Source: Desulfosporosinus sp. (GTDB taxonomy: Bacteria; Bacillota; Desulfitobacteriia; Desulfitobacteriales; Desulfitobacteriaceae). From it: a stretch of DNA of 50,251 bases. Positions 16,433 to 24,409 of the stretch are shown here, piece after piece. The translations under genes were made by a program, and so were the position numbers. The stretch lies in NCBI GenBank assembly GCA_003513495.1, contig DOPM01000045.1, positions 1 to 50,251 on the forward strand, given 5' to 3'. Positions within the stretch are counted from its first letter, which is position 1, and the number at the start of each line of letters is the position of its first letter. The notes beneath the pieces are model-generated. The model saw nothing but the letters and a program-made list of their open reading frames with translations. It did no database searches and was not told where the DNA came from.

Positions 16433-16861
16433 CTAATCGTTCGTTGACTCAGTTCTACGTTCAATTAAAAGTTTAGAGCAATATTCAATCATTTCCCGTC
16501 GACGTACGATTCCAATAAAAATCTGTTGATCGTCTACAACAGGCACAAAATTTTGAACCACCGCTCTTGTAATCAAATCCTCCATCTGGGCATCAATCGT
16601 TACCGGCAAATTCTGAACATGTTGTTCGACTTCACTTAGAACAATATCCTCTGTATTTTGAAAGGTTAACCCTGGTGTATTCTTGAGCTTCCATAGTAAA
16701 TCTCCTTCAGTAATCGTTCCAACGTATTTTCCCTCATCATCAATTAGAGGGACTGCTGAATAACTATGATACTCCATCCGCTCTAAGGCTTGACGCATGG
16801 TTGCATTTTCTTTAAGAAAAATAATGTTCTTTTTAGGTACAAGAAAAAAAGCTATGTTCAT
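16433..16861 (-). CDS. CBS domain pair protein
   Basis: The 142-residue protein consists of two CBS domains and nothing else: MNIAFFLVPKKNIIFLKENA, then SYSAVPLIDDEGKYVGTITE (about 34-53) and VVQNFVPVVDDQQIFIGIVR (about 101-120). Both show the 'x-x-hP-hhD-x-x-x-hhGhhT/R' core. CBS pairs bind adenine nucleotides such as AMP, ATP or c-di-AMP and usually regulate a partner protein. No enzymatic or transport domain is attached, so this is a stand-alone sensor with an unknown partner. The ribosome site before the ATG is poor (only weak purines). Confidence 0.88.
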   Translation of the reverse strand: MNIAFFLVPKKNIIFLKENATMRQALERMEYHSYSAVPLIDDEGKYVGTITEGDLLWKLKNTPGLTFQNTEDIVLSEVEQHVQNLPVTIDAQMEDLITRAVVQNFVPVVDDQQIFIGIVRRREMIEYCSKLLIERRTESTND

Positions 16862-16935
16862 TTATCTTACGCTCCATTATTTTATTTTAGATTAAAATTA
16901 TATTAGTAAACTCGTGGAATTACAACTAACTTGGC

Positions 16936-16966
16936 AAAAAAGGACCATGATCTTTGAGATCATGGT
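16936..16966 (-). terminator. Terminator of the DUF4023 gene
   Basis: ACCATGATCT (16944-16953) and AGATCATGGT (16957-16966) pair perfectly around a 3-base loop. On the minus strand the hairpin is followed by CCTTTTTTG. It lies 10 bases after the stop of the small gene. Confidence 0.88.
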
Positions 16967-16976
16967 TGAGGAAGGA

Positions 16977-17096
16977 CTATTTATTGGTACTATGTTGCTT
17001 ATTGGGCAACTTATTTGCTGGATTTCCTTTACCTTGATGCTTTTTATTCTGTTCGGCTTTTTCTTGAGCATCGAGTATTTTGTCCAATTTATCCAC
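16977..17096 (-). CDS. DUF4023-like small protein, 39 residues
   Basis: GTG at 17096, with AGGGAGGG 6 bases upstream, opens a 39-residue frame that begins DKLDKILDAQEKAEQNKKHQ and ends NPANKLPNKQHSTNK. The 'KAE-NKK-QG-GNP-NKLPNKQH' pattern matches the DUF4023 family of tiny hydrophilic proteins of Bacillales and clostridia, as I remember it. Function unknown. A strong terminator follows directly, so it is a complete single-gene unit. A 61-codon frame on the opposite strand covers the same bases but has no ribosome site and gives a hydrophobic shadow translation. Confidence 0.8.
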   Translation of the reverse strand: MDKLDKILDAQEKAEQNKKHQGKGNPANKLPNKQHSTNK

Positions 17097-17165
17097 TAAA
17101 TTACCCTCCCTTTGAGATCTATTCCCTAGTTTAATTTAACCAAAACCTTTGAAAACATTCTTATT

Positions 17166-18053
17166 CTAGTCAAAGGCCAATCCTAGATAGCCTAAAGATT
17201 CAGGTGTAATCTCTAATTCAATCTCTCTATGTCCTCTGATCATACCAAAAGGGCGGATGGAACCTTCTAAATGCTCACCTAAATAGGCAGGCATTCGTAA
17301 AATATATTCCAGTGCATACAGTTGGTTAGAAATCTCTTTGATAGCACCATTAATAGCCTGTGCGGGAAGTAGGATTTCTTTGATCAATACTTTATCCAAA
17401 TTTACTCGTTCGATTACGACACAACCTTGTACTTCTAAACTCTCTATGCCATAGATATCTGCACCAGAGAGCTGTGACAGCTTTTTCTGGTAAGCTATGT
17501 CCTCGTCAGCATACGCTACATAAAGCCTACCTTCTAGTTGATTATTTCTCCTCTGGTTATACTCTTTAGGAGAAATAGCGGAGATTGTGAATTTGGAGGA
17601 TTTGCATATTGGCAGGTTATTGATCGCCTTACGAGTCAGTTGGGTCTCTCTGATATAAAATCCATCAGAATATCCTTGTTTGTTATAAAACCCAAAAAGC
17701 TTTTTTGAGGCTGGTACAAGAACTGAAAGGTGCTTGTCGTTCTCTCTAAGGTATTGGTTACTAAAATCCATGAGTTGAGTGGCATACCCTTTGTTTTGAT
17801 AATCCGGATGTGTTGCGATAGCATAAAACATGACTGTATCAATGCTTAGTATTTTAGGTGTTACCGTTTTGACTGGTATCATTGTAAGCATTGCTGCAAT
17901 CTCTTCATCATCAAGCAAAATGACCGTTTTATCCTTTTTGTTTCTGTGGGCAAAGTGAAAATCTATATAGGATTCGCTATCTCCGAAGCAATGCCTCCAA
18001 AGTAATTTTTGAGGATTTGTCTCCCCTTCTTTTGCCAATCTGCATTCCTTCAT
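17166..18053 (-). CDS. GNAT family N-acetyltransferase (two-domain)
   Basis: The 295-residue protein has a GNAT core in its first half: beta4 and acetyl-CoA loop FYAIATHPDYQNKGYATQLM (about 76-95, with QNKGYA as the pyrophosphate loop), then LSVLVPASKKLFGFYNKQGY (about 107-126). The second half (about 150-295) is a less recognisable, possibly GNAT-like domain ending in RGHREIELEITPESLGY. Overall it resembles the N-terminal part of Eis-type acetyltransferases but lacks their SCP2-like C-terminus. Substrate unknown. The ATG has GAGAGG upstream. The DUF2156 gene ends about 40 bases before its start on the same strand, so the two acyltransferase-fold genes form a likely operon. Confidence 0.85.
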   Translation of the reverse strand: MKECRLAKEGETNPQKLLWRHCFGDSESYIDFHFAHRNKKDKTVILLDDEEIAAMLTMIPVKTVTPKILSIDTVMFYAIATHPDYQNKGYATQLMDFSNQYLRENDKHLSVLVPASKKLFGFYNKQGYSDGFYIRETQLTRKAINNLPICKSSKFTISAISPKEYNQRRNNQLEGRLYVAYADEDIAYQKKLSQLSGADIYGIESLEVQGCVVIERVNLDKVLIKEILLPAQAINGAIKEISNQLYALEYILRMPAYLGEHLEGSIRPFGMIRGHREIELEITPESLGYLGLAFD

Positions 18054-18095
18054 CTAACCTCTCCTTGCCAAGCCCCCTAAAAATTCTGGCTGCCT

Positions 18096-18998
18096 TTAAA
18101 CTTCAAAATATCGAGCAATATATTTTTCCTCCATTTTGTCGGGTCGGTAAGACAATTTTGCTTTTCTCAGTCCCTCTAAACCCATGTCCTCTTCACGATT
18201 GACATAAATCATTTGAGGATGATTCTTTTGGATATAGGCTGCAAATTCGCGATTAATCATTTGATAAGCTCCCTGTATCTCACCAAACGCCTTTTCAATA
18301 TGAATAACATAGGTGTTTGAATTGAGTTTTTCTCCCATTGTATAGGCAATTACTTGGTCGTTTACCCGAATGAGTCCACCCTCTAAACCCAGTTTAGCGA
18401 AATGATCAAAGCACCTGCGGACAGCACAGTTTTCCTTGGCAAGCTCGTCTCGGTCATTAGAACCATGTGCTTTGCACCATTCGATATTCATTTCCCAGCA
18501 CTCGCCTAAATTTTCAGGTGTGATCTCTTCAAAACTCCAAGAATTATTTTGCTTGAATCGGTTGATATGGTTGCGCTTCGAATGCAGTTTATTCCCAGCT
18601 AAAGTTACAAGCTTTTCCAAAAGATAAACATAATCAAAACCGTAACGCATTTCTTGATACTCGAAATTGTCTGGATACAAGCTCCTGAGAATAACCATAT
18701 CCTCAGGGGATACTCCAGTTATAACAAAATCATGACCACAATGAGCAGCGTCTTCTTTCATTATTTCAATGACTCTTTTAATGTCACCAAAACCTGCTGG
18801 GTAAAAATAATAGGAAAGATTATCAAAAAGACCTTTAAGTACCAGGTAATTATTTACTTGGGCTACCCTATATTTATAAATCTCGGACCATGCAAAAATA
18901 TTGGTAAAGTTTTGATGACATCCGGGCATGTCTGCGGCAGTAATTAAAGGTTCCATCCATTTTTTATCGGTTATTTCTACTTTTTTATAATTAATCAT
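18096..18998 (-). CDS. DUF2156 (LPG synthase C-terminal-like) protein
   Basis: From the ATG at 18998, preceded by GAAGG, the protein has 300 residues; an ATG six codons earlier has no ribosome site. It shows the DUF2156 fold, a tandem GNAT-like domain as in the C-terminal part of phosphatidylglycerol lysyltransferases: MINYKKVEITDKKWMEP at the start, NHINRFKQN near 168, AYTMGEKLN near 229 and the strongly conserved YVNREEDMGLEGLRKAKLSY near 275. It lacks the membrane half of LPG synthases, so it is a soluble stand-alone form, probably an aminoacyl- or acyl-transferase using a charged tRNA or CoA. The role is unknown. It precedes the GNAT gene, apparently in one operon. Confidence 0.85.
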   Translation of the reverse strand: MINYKKVEITDKKWMEPLITAADMPGCHQNFTNIFAWSEIYKYRVAQVNNYLVLKGLFDNLSYYFYPAGFGDIKRVIEIMKEDAAHCGHDFVITGVSPEDMVILRSLYPDNFEYQEMRYGFDYVYLLEKLVTLAGNKLHSKRNHINRFKQNNSWSFEEITPENLGECWEMNIEWCKAHGSNDRDELAKENCAVRRCFDHFAKLGLEGGLIRVNDQVIAYTMGEKLNSNTYVIHIEKAFGEIQGAYQMINREFAAYIQKNHPQMIYVNREEDMGLEGLRKAKLSYRPDKMEEKYIARYFEV

Positions 18999-19202
18999 AC
19001 GACCTTCACCATTCATAATGTTTTATCGAATAGTCACAATGCTGTTGTGATTATTAACAATTTATAGTATACTAAATATGTGAATAAATCAAATCAATAA
19101 TTACCTTAGAAATCAGGGCAACTTGACTAGTAGGATGAACTCATGCTTTATCCTAATAGTTGTTGCTTGTTTTTGTTTGGTAACACTTGAAAGGAGTCTC
19201 CA

Positions 19203-19574
19203 ATGAAAAATGGCGTTTTTAGTGATACCAAGACAACTGAGATCTCAAGGTTAATAATCGAGAGATATTTAGAAAGAAAGTTAAAGGCAACGGAAATCGT
19301 GCATCATTTAAATGAGATCAACGACGATGAAAGAACTGCAAACCTTGCAGTGTTTATTGATGAGGCTCATCACCAGAAGTTCCACAAAGCTAAAAGAAAA
19401 TCGCTTTATGTCCCTGAAGAAGGACGTACTCGACGAGCTATAGAAGCGAAAATGTTATCAAAGTACGGGATCGTTTTTTATGGGCCATTATACAATACTG
19501 ATAGAGATCGGATTCTTAAACAAATGGCAGAACGTACAAAAAGAGAGTTAGGTTTGCTTGCGGCAGAAGGATGA
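19203..19574 (+). CDS. Hypothetical protein, 123 residues
   Basis: I do not recognise it. The ATG follows GAAAGGAGTCTCCA, a strong ribosome site. The protein is soluble, charged and mostly helical: SDTKTTEISRLIIERYLERK, a KATEIVHHLNEINDDERTA stretch, and a basic central part (HHQKFHKAKRKSLYVPEEGR). It ends with a helix, ILKQMAERTKREL. No cofactor or catalytic motif was seen. Its last 27 bases overlap the 3' end of the convergent EamA gene, which is unusual for two well-supported genes and leaves no room for a terminator between them. Confidence 0.6.
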   Translation: MKNGVFSDTKTTEISRLIIERYLERKLKATEIVHHLNEINDDERTANLAVFIDEAHHQKFHKAKRKSLYVPEEGRTRRAIEAKMLSKYGIVFYGPLYNTDRDRILKQMAERTKRELGLLAAEG

Positions 19575-20405
19575 ATACAGAACCATACTCAAAATAATAA
19601 GTCCGCCTAAAATTTCTTTGAATGATGGTATTTCTTGTATTAAAAAGGCAGCGAAAAGAATACCATAAACGGGCTCAAGACTGGATAAAATACCTGCAGT
19701 TTGTGTTTTGATGTACTGCAAACCACTAATGAATAGTGAATGAGAGATACCAGTGAATACCGTACCCAATAGGATAAGTAACAGTATATCATTTGTTTGA
19801 AGGCTGGGTTTTTGAATCAATACAAAAGGCATTAAGACTATTGTTGCTACAAGCTGTTCATAAAATGCAATGACTAAGCCCGAATATTCTTTTACGTACT
19901 TCCGATTTAGCAGTGATAGAATTGCGTAAGTAAAGCCAGACATGATTCCCCATAGGACTCCCTGGGTTAAATTATTACCTAATTCAAACTTAGGAATTAC
20001 TAAAAATACACCGAAGAAAGTAATAATTGCTATAACAATATCAGTTATCTTTATTTTTTCCTTGAAGAAATACGGTTCCATAAAAGTAACAAATACGGGA
20101 AATGTAGAAAATGTGAGTAATCCTATAGCAACTGTAGACACTTGTATGGATTTAAAAAAGGTACTCCAGTGGGCAGCTAAAACGACACCCATCACAAATA
20201 AATAAAAATAATCCCTTTGGTGTTTTAGCTTGAAATCCTTTTTGAGGAAGAGCAGGATCAATAGCAATAAGATACTTGAAAAGAAAACTCTGCCTAGGAC
20301 GATACTCATAGCTGGTAATACAAGGAGTTTTCCAAAGAGTCCTGATAAACCAAATAAAAAAACGGCTATGTGAATCTTGATTATTCCAGTCTGTTGTGGT
20401 TTCAA
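19548..20405 (-). CDS. EamA family (DMT superfamily) transporter
   Basis: The 285-residue protein has ten hydrophobic segments arranged as two repeats of five, the EamA/RhaT drug-metabolite transporter pattern. Family features include GLSGLFGKLLVLPAMSI in the first helix region, TFSTFPVFVTFMEPYFFKEK near the end of repeat one, and GILSSLEPVYGILFAAFLIQ near the end of repeat two. Substrate unknown; relatives export amino acids, purines or other small metabolites. The start is TTG with GGGGAAG upstream; an ATG nearby is blocked by a stop. The gene is convergent with the 123-residue hypothetical gene and divergent from the tRNA array. Confidence 0.88.
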   Translation of the reverse strand: MKPQQTGIIKIHIAVFLFGLSGLFGKLLVLPAMSIVLGRVFFSSILLLLILLFLKKDFKLKHQRDYFYLFVMGVVLAAHWSTFFKSIQVSTVAIGLLTFSTFPVFVTFMEPYFFKEKIKITDIVIAIITFFGVFLVIPKFELGNNLTQGVLWGIMSGFTYAILSLLNRKYVKEYSGLVIAFYEQLVATIVLMPFVLIQKPSLQTNDILLLILLGTVFTGISHSLFISGLQYIKTQTAGILSSLEPVYGILFAAFLIQEIPSFKEILGGLIILSMVLYSSFCRKQT

Positions 20406-20468
20406 CTCATACTTCCCCCATTTAACCGAGTATATGTAAATTTATGAAAGAATTGGTAGAAATTATCG

Positions 20469-20497
20469 TTGACCTTTGGCGCATTTTTGTGTATACT
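20469..20497 (+). promoter_or_regulatory. Promoter of the tRNA array
   Basis: TTGACC (20469-20474), a 17-base spacer and TATACT (20492-20497) lie 17 bases before the first tRNA. This is close to the sigma-A consensus and fits a strong stable-RNA promoter. Confidence 0.85.
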
Positions 20498-20514
20498 AAT
20501 AATCGTCTTGTTCC

Positions 20515-20590
<76 letters not shown>

Positions 20591-20595
20591 AACTC

Positions 20596-20671
20596 GGCCC
20601 CGTGGTGTAGTGGTTAACATGCCTGCCTGTCACGCAGGAGATCGTCGGTTCAAGTCCGATCGGGGTCGCCA
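20596..20671 (+). tRNA. tRNA-Asp (anticodon GTC)
   Basis: Acceptor GGCCCCG pairs with CGGGGTC, anticodon loop CTGTCAC, discriminator G then encoded CCA, 76 bases. Confidence 0.97.
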
Positions 20672-20693
20672 TTTAATACTATCAATTTTATCA

Positions 20694-20778
<85 letters not shown>

Positions 20779-20823
20779 TATTCACTGTTCGAACATCGAA
20801 TATCGAACATTACACTTCGATAT

Positions 20824-20898
20824 TGGGGTGTCGCCAAGCGGTAAGGCACCAGACTTTGACTCTGGCATTCGGAGGTTCGAATCCTCCCACCCCAGCCA
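20824..20898 (+). tRNA. tRNA-Gln (anticodon TTG)
   Basis: Acceptor TGGGGTG pairs with CACCCCA, anticodon loop CTTTGAC, encoded CCA, 75 bases. The spacer before it carries a small inverted repeat (TGTTCGA and TCGAACA). Confidence 0.97.
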
Positions 20899-20902
20899 TT
20901 AT

Positions 20903-20979
20903 GGGCCATTAGCTCAGTCGGCTAGAGCACCTGACTTTTAATCAGGGTGTCCCGCGTTCGAGTCGCGGATGGCCCACCA
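20903..20979 (+). tRNA. tRNA-Lys (anticodon TTT)
   Basis: Acceptor GGGCCAT pairs with ATGGCCC, anticodon loop CTTTTAA, encoded CCA, 77 bases. It starts only 4 bases after the Gln tRNA. Confidence 0.97.
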
Positions 20980-21000
20980 ACGATTTGCCCCACTAAATAT

Positions 21001-21077
21001 GCGCTCGTAGCCCAGCTGGATAGAGCGTCTGACTACGAATCAGAAGGCCGGGAGTTCGAATCTCTCCGAGCGCACCA
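21001..21077 (+). tRNA. tRNA-Arg (anticodon ACG)
   Basis: Acceptor GCGCTCG pairs with CGAGCGC, anticodon loop CTACGAA, encoded CCA, 77 bases. The A34 anticodon implies TadA editing to inosine. Confidence 0.97.
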
Positions 21078-21096
21078 CAAAATTTGACCCCAGAAT

Positions 21097-21172
21097 GCCG
21101 TTGTAGCTCAGTTGGTAGAGCGTATCCTTGGTAAGGATAAGGTCACCGGTTCAATCCCGGTCAATGGCTCCA
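21097..21172 (+). tRNA. tRNA-Thr (anticodon GGT)
   Basis: Acceptor GCCGTTG pairs with CAATGGC, anticodon loop TTGGTAA, discriminator T then encoded CCA, 76 bases. Confidence 0.96.
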
Positions 21173-21178
21173 GCAAAT

Positions 21179-21263
21179 GCGGGAGTGGCGTAATTGGCAG
21201 ACGCGCACGTTTGAGGGGCGTGTGGGTAACTCCGTACGGGTTCAAGTCCCGTCTTCCGCACCA
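21179..21263 (+). tRNA. tRNA-Leu (anticodon GAG)
   Basis: Acceptor GCGGGAG pairs with CTTCCGC (one wobble), anticodon loop TTGAGGG, long variable arm, encoded CCA, 85 bases. Confidence 0.96.
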
Positions 21264-21289
21264 TCTTAATAACCTCGAACTACGATTTT

Positions 21290-21363
21290 GCGGGTGTAGC
21301 TCAATGGTAGAGCACTAGCCTTCCAAGCTAGCTACGTGAGTTCGATTCTCATCACCCGCTCCA
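21290..21363 (+). tRNA. tRNA-Gly (anticodon TCC)
   Basis: Acceptor GCGGGTG pairs with CACCCGC, anticodon loop CTTCCAA, discriminator T then encoded CCA, 74 bases. Confidence 0.97.
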
Positions 21364-21376
21364 TTATCATTTTCGT

Positions 21377-21451
<75 letters not shown>

Positions 21452-21459
21452 TTTAATTA

Positions 21460-21547
21460 GCCGATGTGGCGTAACTGGCAGACGCACGGGACTTAAAATC
21501 CCGCGGACTTAACATCCGTACCGGTTCGATTCCGGTCATCGGCACCA
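21460..21547 (+). tRNA. tRNA-Leu (anticodon TAA)
   Basis: Acceptor GCCGATG pairs with CATCGGC, anticodon loop CTTAAAA, long variable arm, encoded ACCA, 88 bases. Last gene of the eleven-tRNA array. Confidence 0.97.
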
Positions 21548-21579
21548 TATGAAAATTTATTAACTTAGATAAATGAACG

Positions 21580-21608
21580 ACCGTATTGTTAAATCAATGC
21601 GGTTTTTT
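21580..21608 (+). terminator. Terminator of the tRNA array
   Basis: ACCGTATTG (21580-21588) and CAATGCGGT (21595-21603) pair with one G-U around a 6-base loop, followed by a run of T. Confidence 0.88.
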
Positions 21609-21698
21609 CAACATCATAAGTCCATAATAGCATAATGAAAAGCTGATTAGAACGATTTATTTACTTTTTACCAAATAATAAATCAACTATATTAATAA

Positions 21699-21734
21699 AA
21701 GCCGAGAAAGATTATGATTAATCTTTCTCGGCTT
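21699..21734 (-). terminator. Terminator hairpin after the ATP-grasp gene
   Basis: AAGCCGAGAAAGATTA and TAATCTTTCTCGGCTT form a perfect 16-bp stem with a TGAT loop. On the minus strand it is followed by TTATTAATA. It lies 73 bases beyond the ATP-grasp stop and may act in both directions. A second, weaker hairpin (ACGAGTTCAC and GTGAGCTCGT) overlaps that stop. Confidence 0.75.
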
Positions 21735-21806
21735 ATTATTAATAGGCTTGCTAGGCCTCGATGTTAAAATACAGATCATCGTTTAAATATGGATTATCCA
21801 ACGAGT

Positions 21807-22844
21807 TCACATATTTATGTGCGTGAGCTCGTAATTCTCAATCGTGCGTATCTGTAAACTCCAATCAATAGTATCTGGAGTTTTAATGCTCTCCCCCATT
21901 AGTTGTTTAATAGCAAGATCTAAAAAGTTTACACCAGTAAAACAGGATTTATGAATCCCCGCGGACATCCGGGTATTAATTTCAATGAGATGAGCTGCAC
22001 CTTTGTGATACTTTACTTGAATATTATACAAGTAGCTTAATGAAAACTCCTTAGTTAATCTTTGAGCTATAGCAATTAAATCCTCTCGATACTCAATAGT
22101 TTGGCGATAAAGATCTGCTTTTTTTCTAGGGACGGCAACAACAAGCTCACCATTATTCCCTAAGCAATCAATACTATATTCGTCCCCTTCAAGATATTCC
22201 ATAACCATAAAGGGTTCTACAATATTCGAGTGCTCTAATATCCGGTTAATCCTAGCTAACGAAATCGTTGAATTCGTTGTTTTATTAAGCTCATCGATTT
22301 CTGTCATATCGTCTAAAATTCGTTTAAAACCATCTCCGCCAATTCCAGAGATAGGTTTTAAACAAACACTACTACCTATCCTAGTTATTAGATTATAGGC
22401 ATTTTCAAAGTCCTTAATGTTCTCAATTCTGAACGCTTTTGGAATAGCTACAAGGTTAGCCCCTTCTAGCGCCTCATAAGTTTTTAGTTTGTTATCTAGA
22501 AGTTGATACGTTTCACTATCCCCAACAAACATTACTTTTACCCCGAGACGGTCAAATTGTTCCTTGTATTCAATTAATGTGGTAACGTTATACCTGGGCA
22601 CAAATAAGTTAACACCGTGCTTAAAACAGAAATCTAAGCAGTAATCAACATAGTCTCTTCCATTAACAGATGGCTCTACCTCAAAATAATCTGCCACTTC
22701 CTGTAGATCGTTATTTGGACAAACATGTGATATATATATCTTAAAATTTGAGGGGTTACTAGTTAGAAACCGTTGAATAATTTTGGGTGTCGAAGAAAAA
22801 CAGCGATTAAAGTAAATAGTTTGTATTCCGCTAGACATGGTCAA
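21807..22844 (-). CDS. ATP-grasp domain protein
   Basis: The 345-residue protein has an N-terminal preATP-grasp part (about 1-105) and an ATP-grasp domain. Visible are SVCLKPISGIGGDGFKRI (about 164-181; the Lys and glycine-rich loop contact ATP), FMVMEYLEGDEYSIDCL (about 222-238) and HLIEINTRMSAGI (about 296-308; the Glu and Asn hold Mg). This layout is that of the carbamoyl-phosphate synthase-like ATP-grasp ligases that join a carboxylate to an amine or other nucleophile. The substrate cannot be told. The start is TTG, 7 bases after AGGAGG; an ATG two codons later is the alternative. The methyltransferase gene lies about 70 bases upstream on the same strand, so the two may be co-transcribed. 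Confidence 0.85.
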   Translation of the reverse strand: MTMSSGIQTIYFNRCFSSTPKIIQRFLTSNPSNFKIYISHVCPNNDLQEVADYFEVEPSVNGRDYVDYCLDFCFKHGVNLFVPRYNVTTLIEYKEQFDRLGVKVMFVGDSETYQLLDNKLKTYEALEGANLVAIPKAFRIENIKDFENAYNLITRIGSSVCLKPISGIGGDGFKRILDDMTEIDELNKTTNSTISLARINRILEHSNIVEPFMVMEYLEGDEYSIDCLGNNGELVVAVPRKKADLYRQTIEYREDLIAIAQRLTKEFSLSYLYNIQVKYHKGAAHLIEINTRMSAGIHKSCFTGVNFLDLAIKQLMGESIKTPDTIDWSLQIRTIENYELTHINM

Positions 22845-22911
22845 TTTGCTACCTCCTATAGTTCTTTAATAGGATTAGCAAATATTGTAAATTAAATACA
22901 TTCATGTCATA

Positions 22912-23769
22912 TTAGTTAAATTTCTTAGGCTTTCTTCGGAATATAACGTTTCGCACCCAATCTTTGAAGCCCAATTTTACGGGAGGGCTAGGAAGGGGTT
23001 TTCGCCCATAAATAAGGCCAAATCCATAGTAACTACGGTTTCTCTTCATAAACGAAGCGTTTTTTTGTAATCTGGGTAGTAATCGCGGTTGCCTATGGAG
23101 TTTATTCATGAGGTCTTTAACCAGTACCCAGTCTTTCTTGAGTTCATTTAGAACAACGTTGCTATTGTCTCTTAAGGGTTGAGGATTCTTAATCTCTACA
23201 TTTTGAAAACCAGCTTGGGCTAATGCATTGCCCCATTCTTCGAAGGATAATGGGTTTGTTCCTAAGCCAAAACACTCCTCCATTTGGCGCCTTACGATAA
23301 CAGGCAAATCTTTTAATAGTGCCATTTCAAGATCGGCAACTCTGCCCTCAGGCTTTAATACTCTATAGAATTCTTGATACACTTTTTCTTTATCTAAAAA
23401 AACGGTTATAGATTCGGCTAAGACCACATCGAAGTGGTTATCTTCAAAAGGCAGTTCATAGACATCTGCTGCCCTAAAGTCGACTAAATGAGAAACACCC
23501 TCTTTTTCAGCCCTGAGACGTGCTTTTTCAATCATATGAGGATTAATGTCAATACCTATGATCTTACATCCGATCGTTTTCGCTAAATAGCAAGCTGTTA
23601 GACCGCTTCCACACCCGGCATCAAGCAAATATTCCTCAGGTCTTACACCTATAACATCTAGATTTTGTTTCGTGGCAGGAAAGCCCCCTGGATGAGAACT
23701 TCCTATGCCTAGCCAGGCTATAAGTTCAAAATAGTTCATCTCGTCAACTCGTTTAGTTTCACGTATCAC
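22912..23769 (-). CDS. Class I SAM-dependent methyltransferase
   Basis: I choose the GTG at 23769, 8 bases after AAGGAGGACA; the upstream ATG at 23787 is part of that ribosome site. The protein is then 285 residues. The SAM-binding core is plain: LLDAGCGSGLTACYLA (motif I, about 48-63), KIIGIDINPHMIEKAR (motif II, acidic Asp binding the ribose), VDFRAADVYELPFEDNHFDV (motif III region) and a VLKPEGRVA strand. The C-terminal 100 residues are basic (RNRSYYGFGLIYGRKP, then a RRKPKKFN tail). The methyl acceptor is unknown; the UbiE/Methyltransf_11-type core often acts on lipids, quinones or small metabolites. Confidence 0.88.
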   Translation of the reverse strand: MIRETKRVDEMNYFELIAWLGIGSSHPGGFPATKQNLDVIGVRPEEYLLDAGCGSGLTACYLAKTIGCKIIGIDINPHMIEKARLRAEKEGVSHLVDFRAADVYELPFEDNHFDVVLAESITVFLDKEKVYQEFYRVLKPEGRVADLEMALLKDLPVIVRRQMEECFGLGTNPLSFEEWGNALAQAGFQNVEIKNPQPLRDNSNVVLNELKKDWVLVKDLMNKLHRQPRLLPRLQKNASFMKRNRSYYGFGLIYGRKPLPSPPVKLGFKDWVRNVIFRRKPKKFN

Positions 23770-23914
23770 CTTGTGTCCTCCTTCCATGGGTATGTGGTAT
23801 TATATTCCATGAACAAGTTGGCTGACAGTAGGTAAGCTCGGTCATAATTCATAACAGAAAAACTTGCGTCTTTTTACGTTACATGTCTTTGCTATAAAAG
23901 CAACTTAAGCACTG

Positions 23915-23974
23915 TGTCATCCTGAAGGAAGGACGACTGAAGGATCTAGATCCTACGCTGCCCTCAGGATGACA
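23915..23974. repeat. Dispersed intergenic hairpin repeat (TGTCATCCTGA family)
   Basis: TGTCATCCTGA (23915-23925) and TCAGGATGACA (23964-23974) form a perfect 11-bp inverted repeat around a core containing the palindrome AGGATCTAGATCCT. From memory, sequences of this kind (TCATCCTGAG...AAGGATCT) recur in intergenic regions of many bacteria. It lies upstream of the methyltransferase gene and contains no gene. Confidence 0.65.
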
Positions 23975-24021
23975 TGAATGAAAGGGGACCCTAAAGTTAT
24001 GCTTTCTGACAGAATAAAAGT

Positions 24022-24043
24022 AGCCACCGCTAAAGCGATGGCT
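24022..24043 (-). terminator. Terminator after the small membrane protein gene
   Basis: AGCCACCGC and GCGATGGCT form a 9-bp stem (one G-U on the minus strand) with a TAAA loop. On the minus strand it is followed by ACTTTTATT, so it is a modest terminator 15 bases after the stop at 24058. Confidence 0.65.
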
Positions 24044-24057
24044 TATCTTTGAATTCA

Positions 24058-24315
24058 TTACTTATCAATTCTCTTAACCTCTATGGTTTCGTGAACTACT
24101 TCAGATTTGAGGTCAATAACTTCTCCGAAAGTAAACATCTGTGATCTGGAATGGTAGATAGGCGGGCGTTTCTTTTTAGGGAAGAAATGTCGATAAAGTC
24201 CATAGACACTTAGCAATCCGGCACCTATTAAAAGAATACCAAAGGAAAAAACCAATGTTGTGCTGACAATAAATAAAATCCCTATAGACCAAAGAATCTT
24301 ATTAAGTTTTGGCAT
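24058..24315 (-). CDS. Small membrane protein, two helices and a hydrophilic tail
   Basis: I do not recognise a family. The 85-residue protein has two closely spaced hydrophobic segments (about 8-24 and 25-41: LWSIGILFIVSTTLVFSFG and ILLIGAGLLSVYGLY). A basic stretch (HFFPKKKRPP) and a charged cytoplasmic tail of about 35 residues follow. The ATG is preceded by CGGAGGG at good spacing. Followed by a modest terminator, so probably monocistronic. Confidence 0.65.
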   Translation of the reverse strand: MPKLNKILWSIGILFIVSTTLVFSFGILLIGAGLLSVYGLYRHFFPKKKRPPIYHSRSQMFTFGEVIDLKSEVVHETIEVKRIDK

Positions 24316-24409
24316 GCTAAACCCTCCGTAACTCTTATTATTCTCCGGGAAGTAGCCTATAAAATGTACTATAACCCATTATAACACGAGTCTGAGAAGT
24401 TGCATAAAT

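Noticed and set aside
16914..17099. 61-codon plus-strand frame
   Set aside because: Shadow of the DUF4023-like gene on the other strand; no ribosome site and a hydrophobic composition from anti-sense reading.
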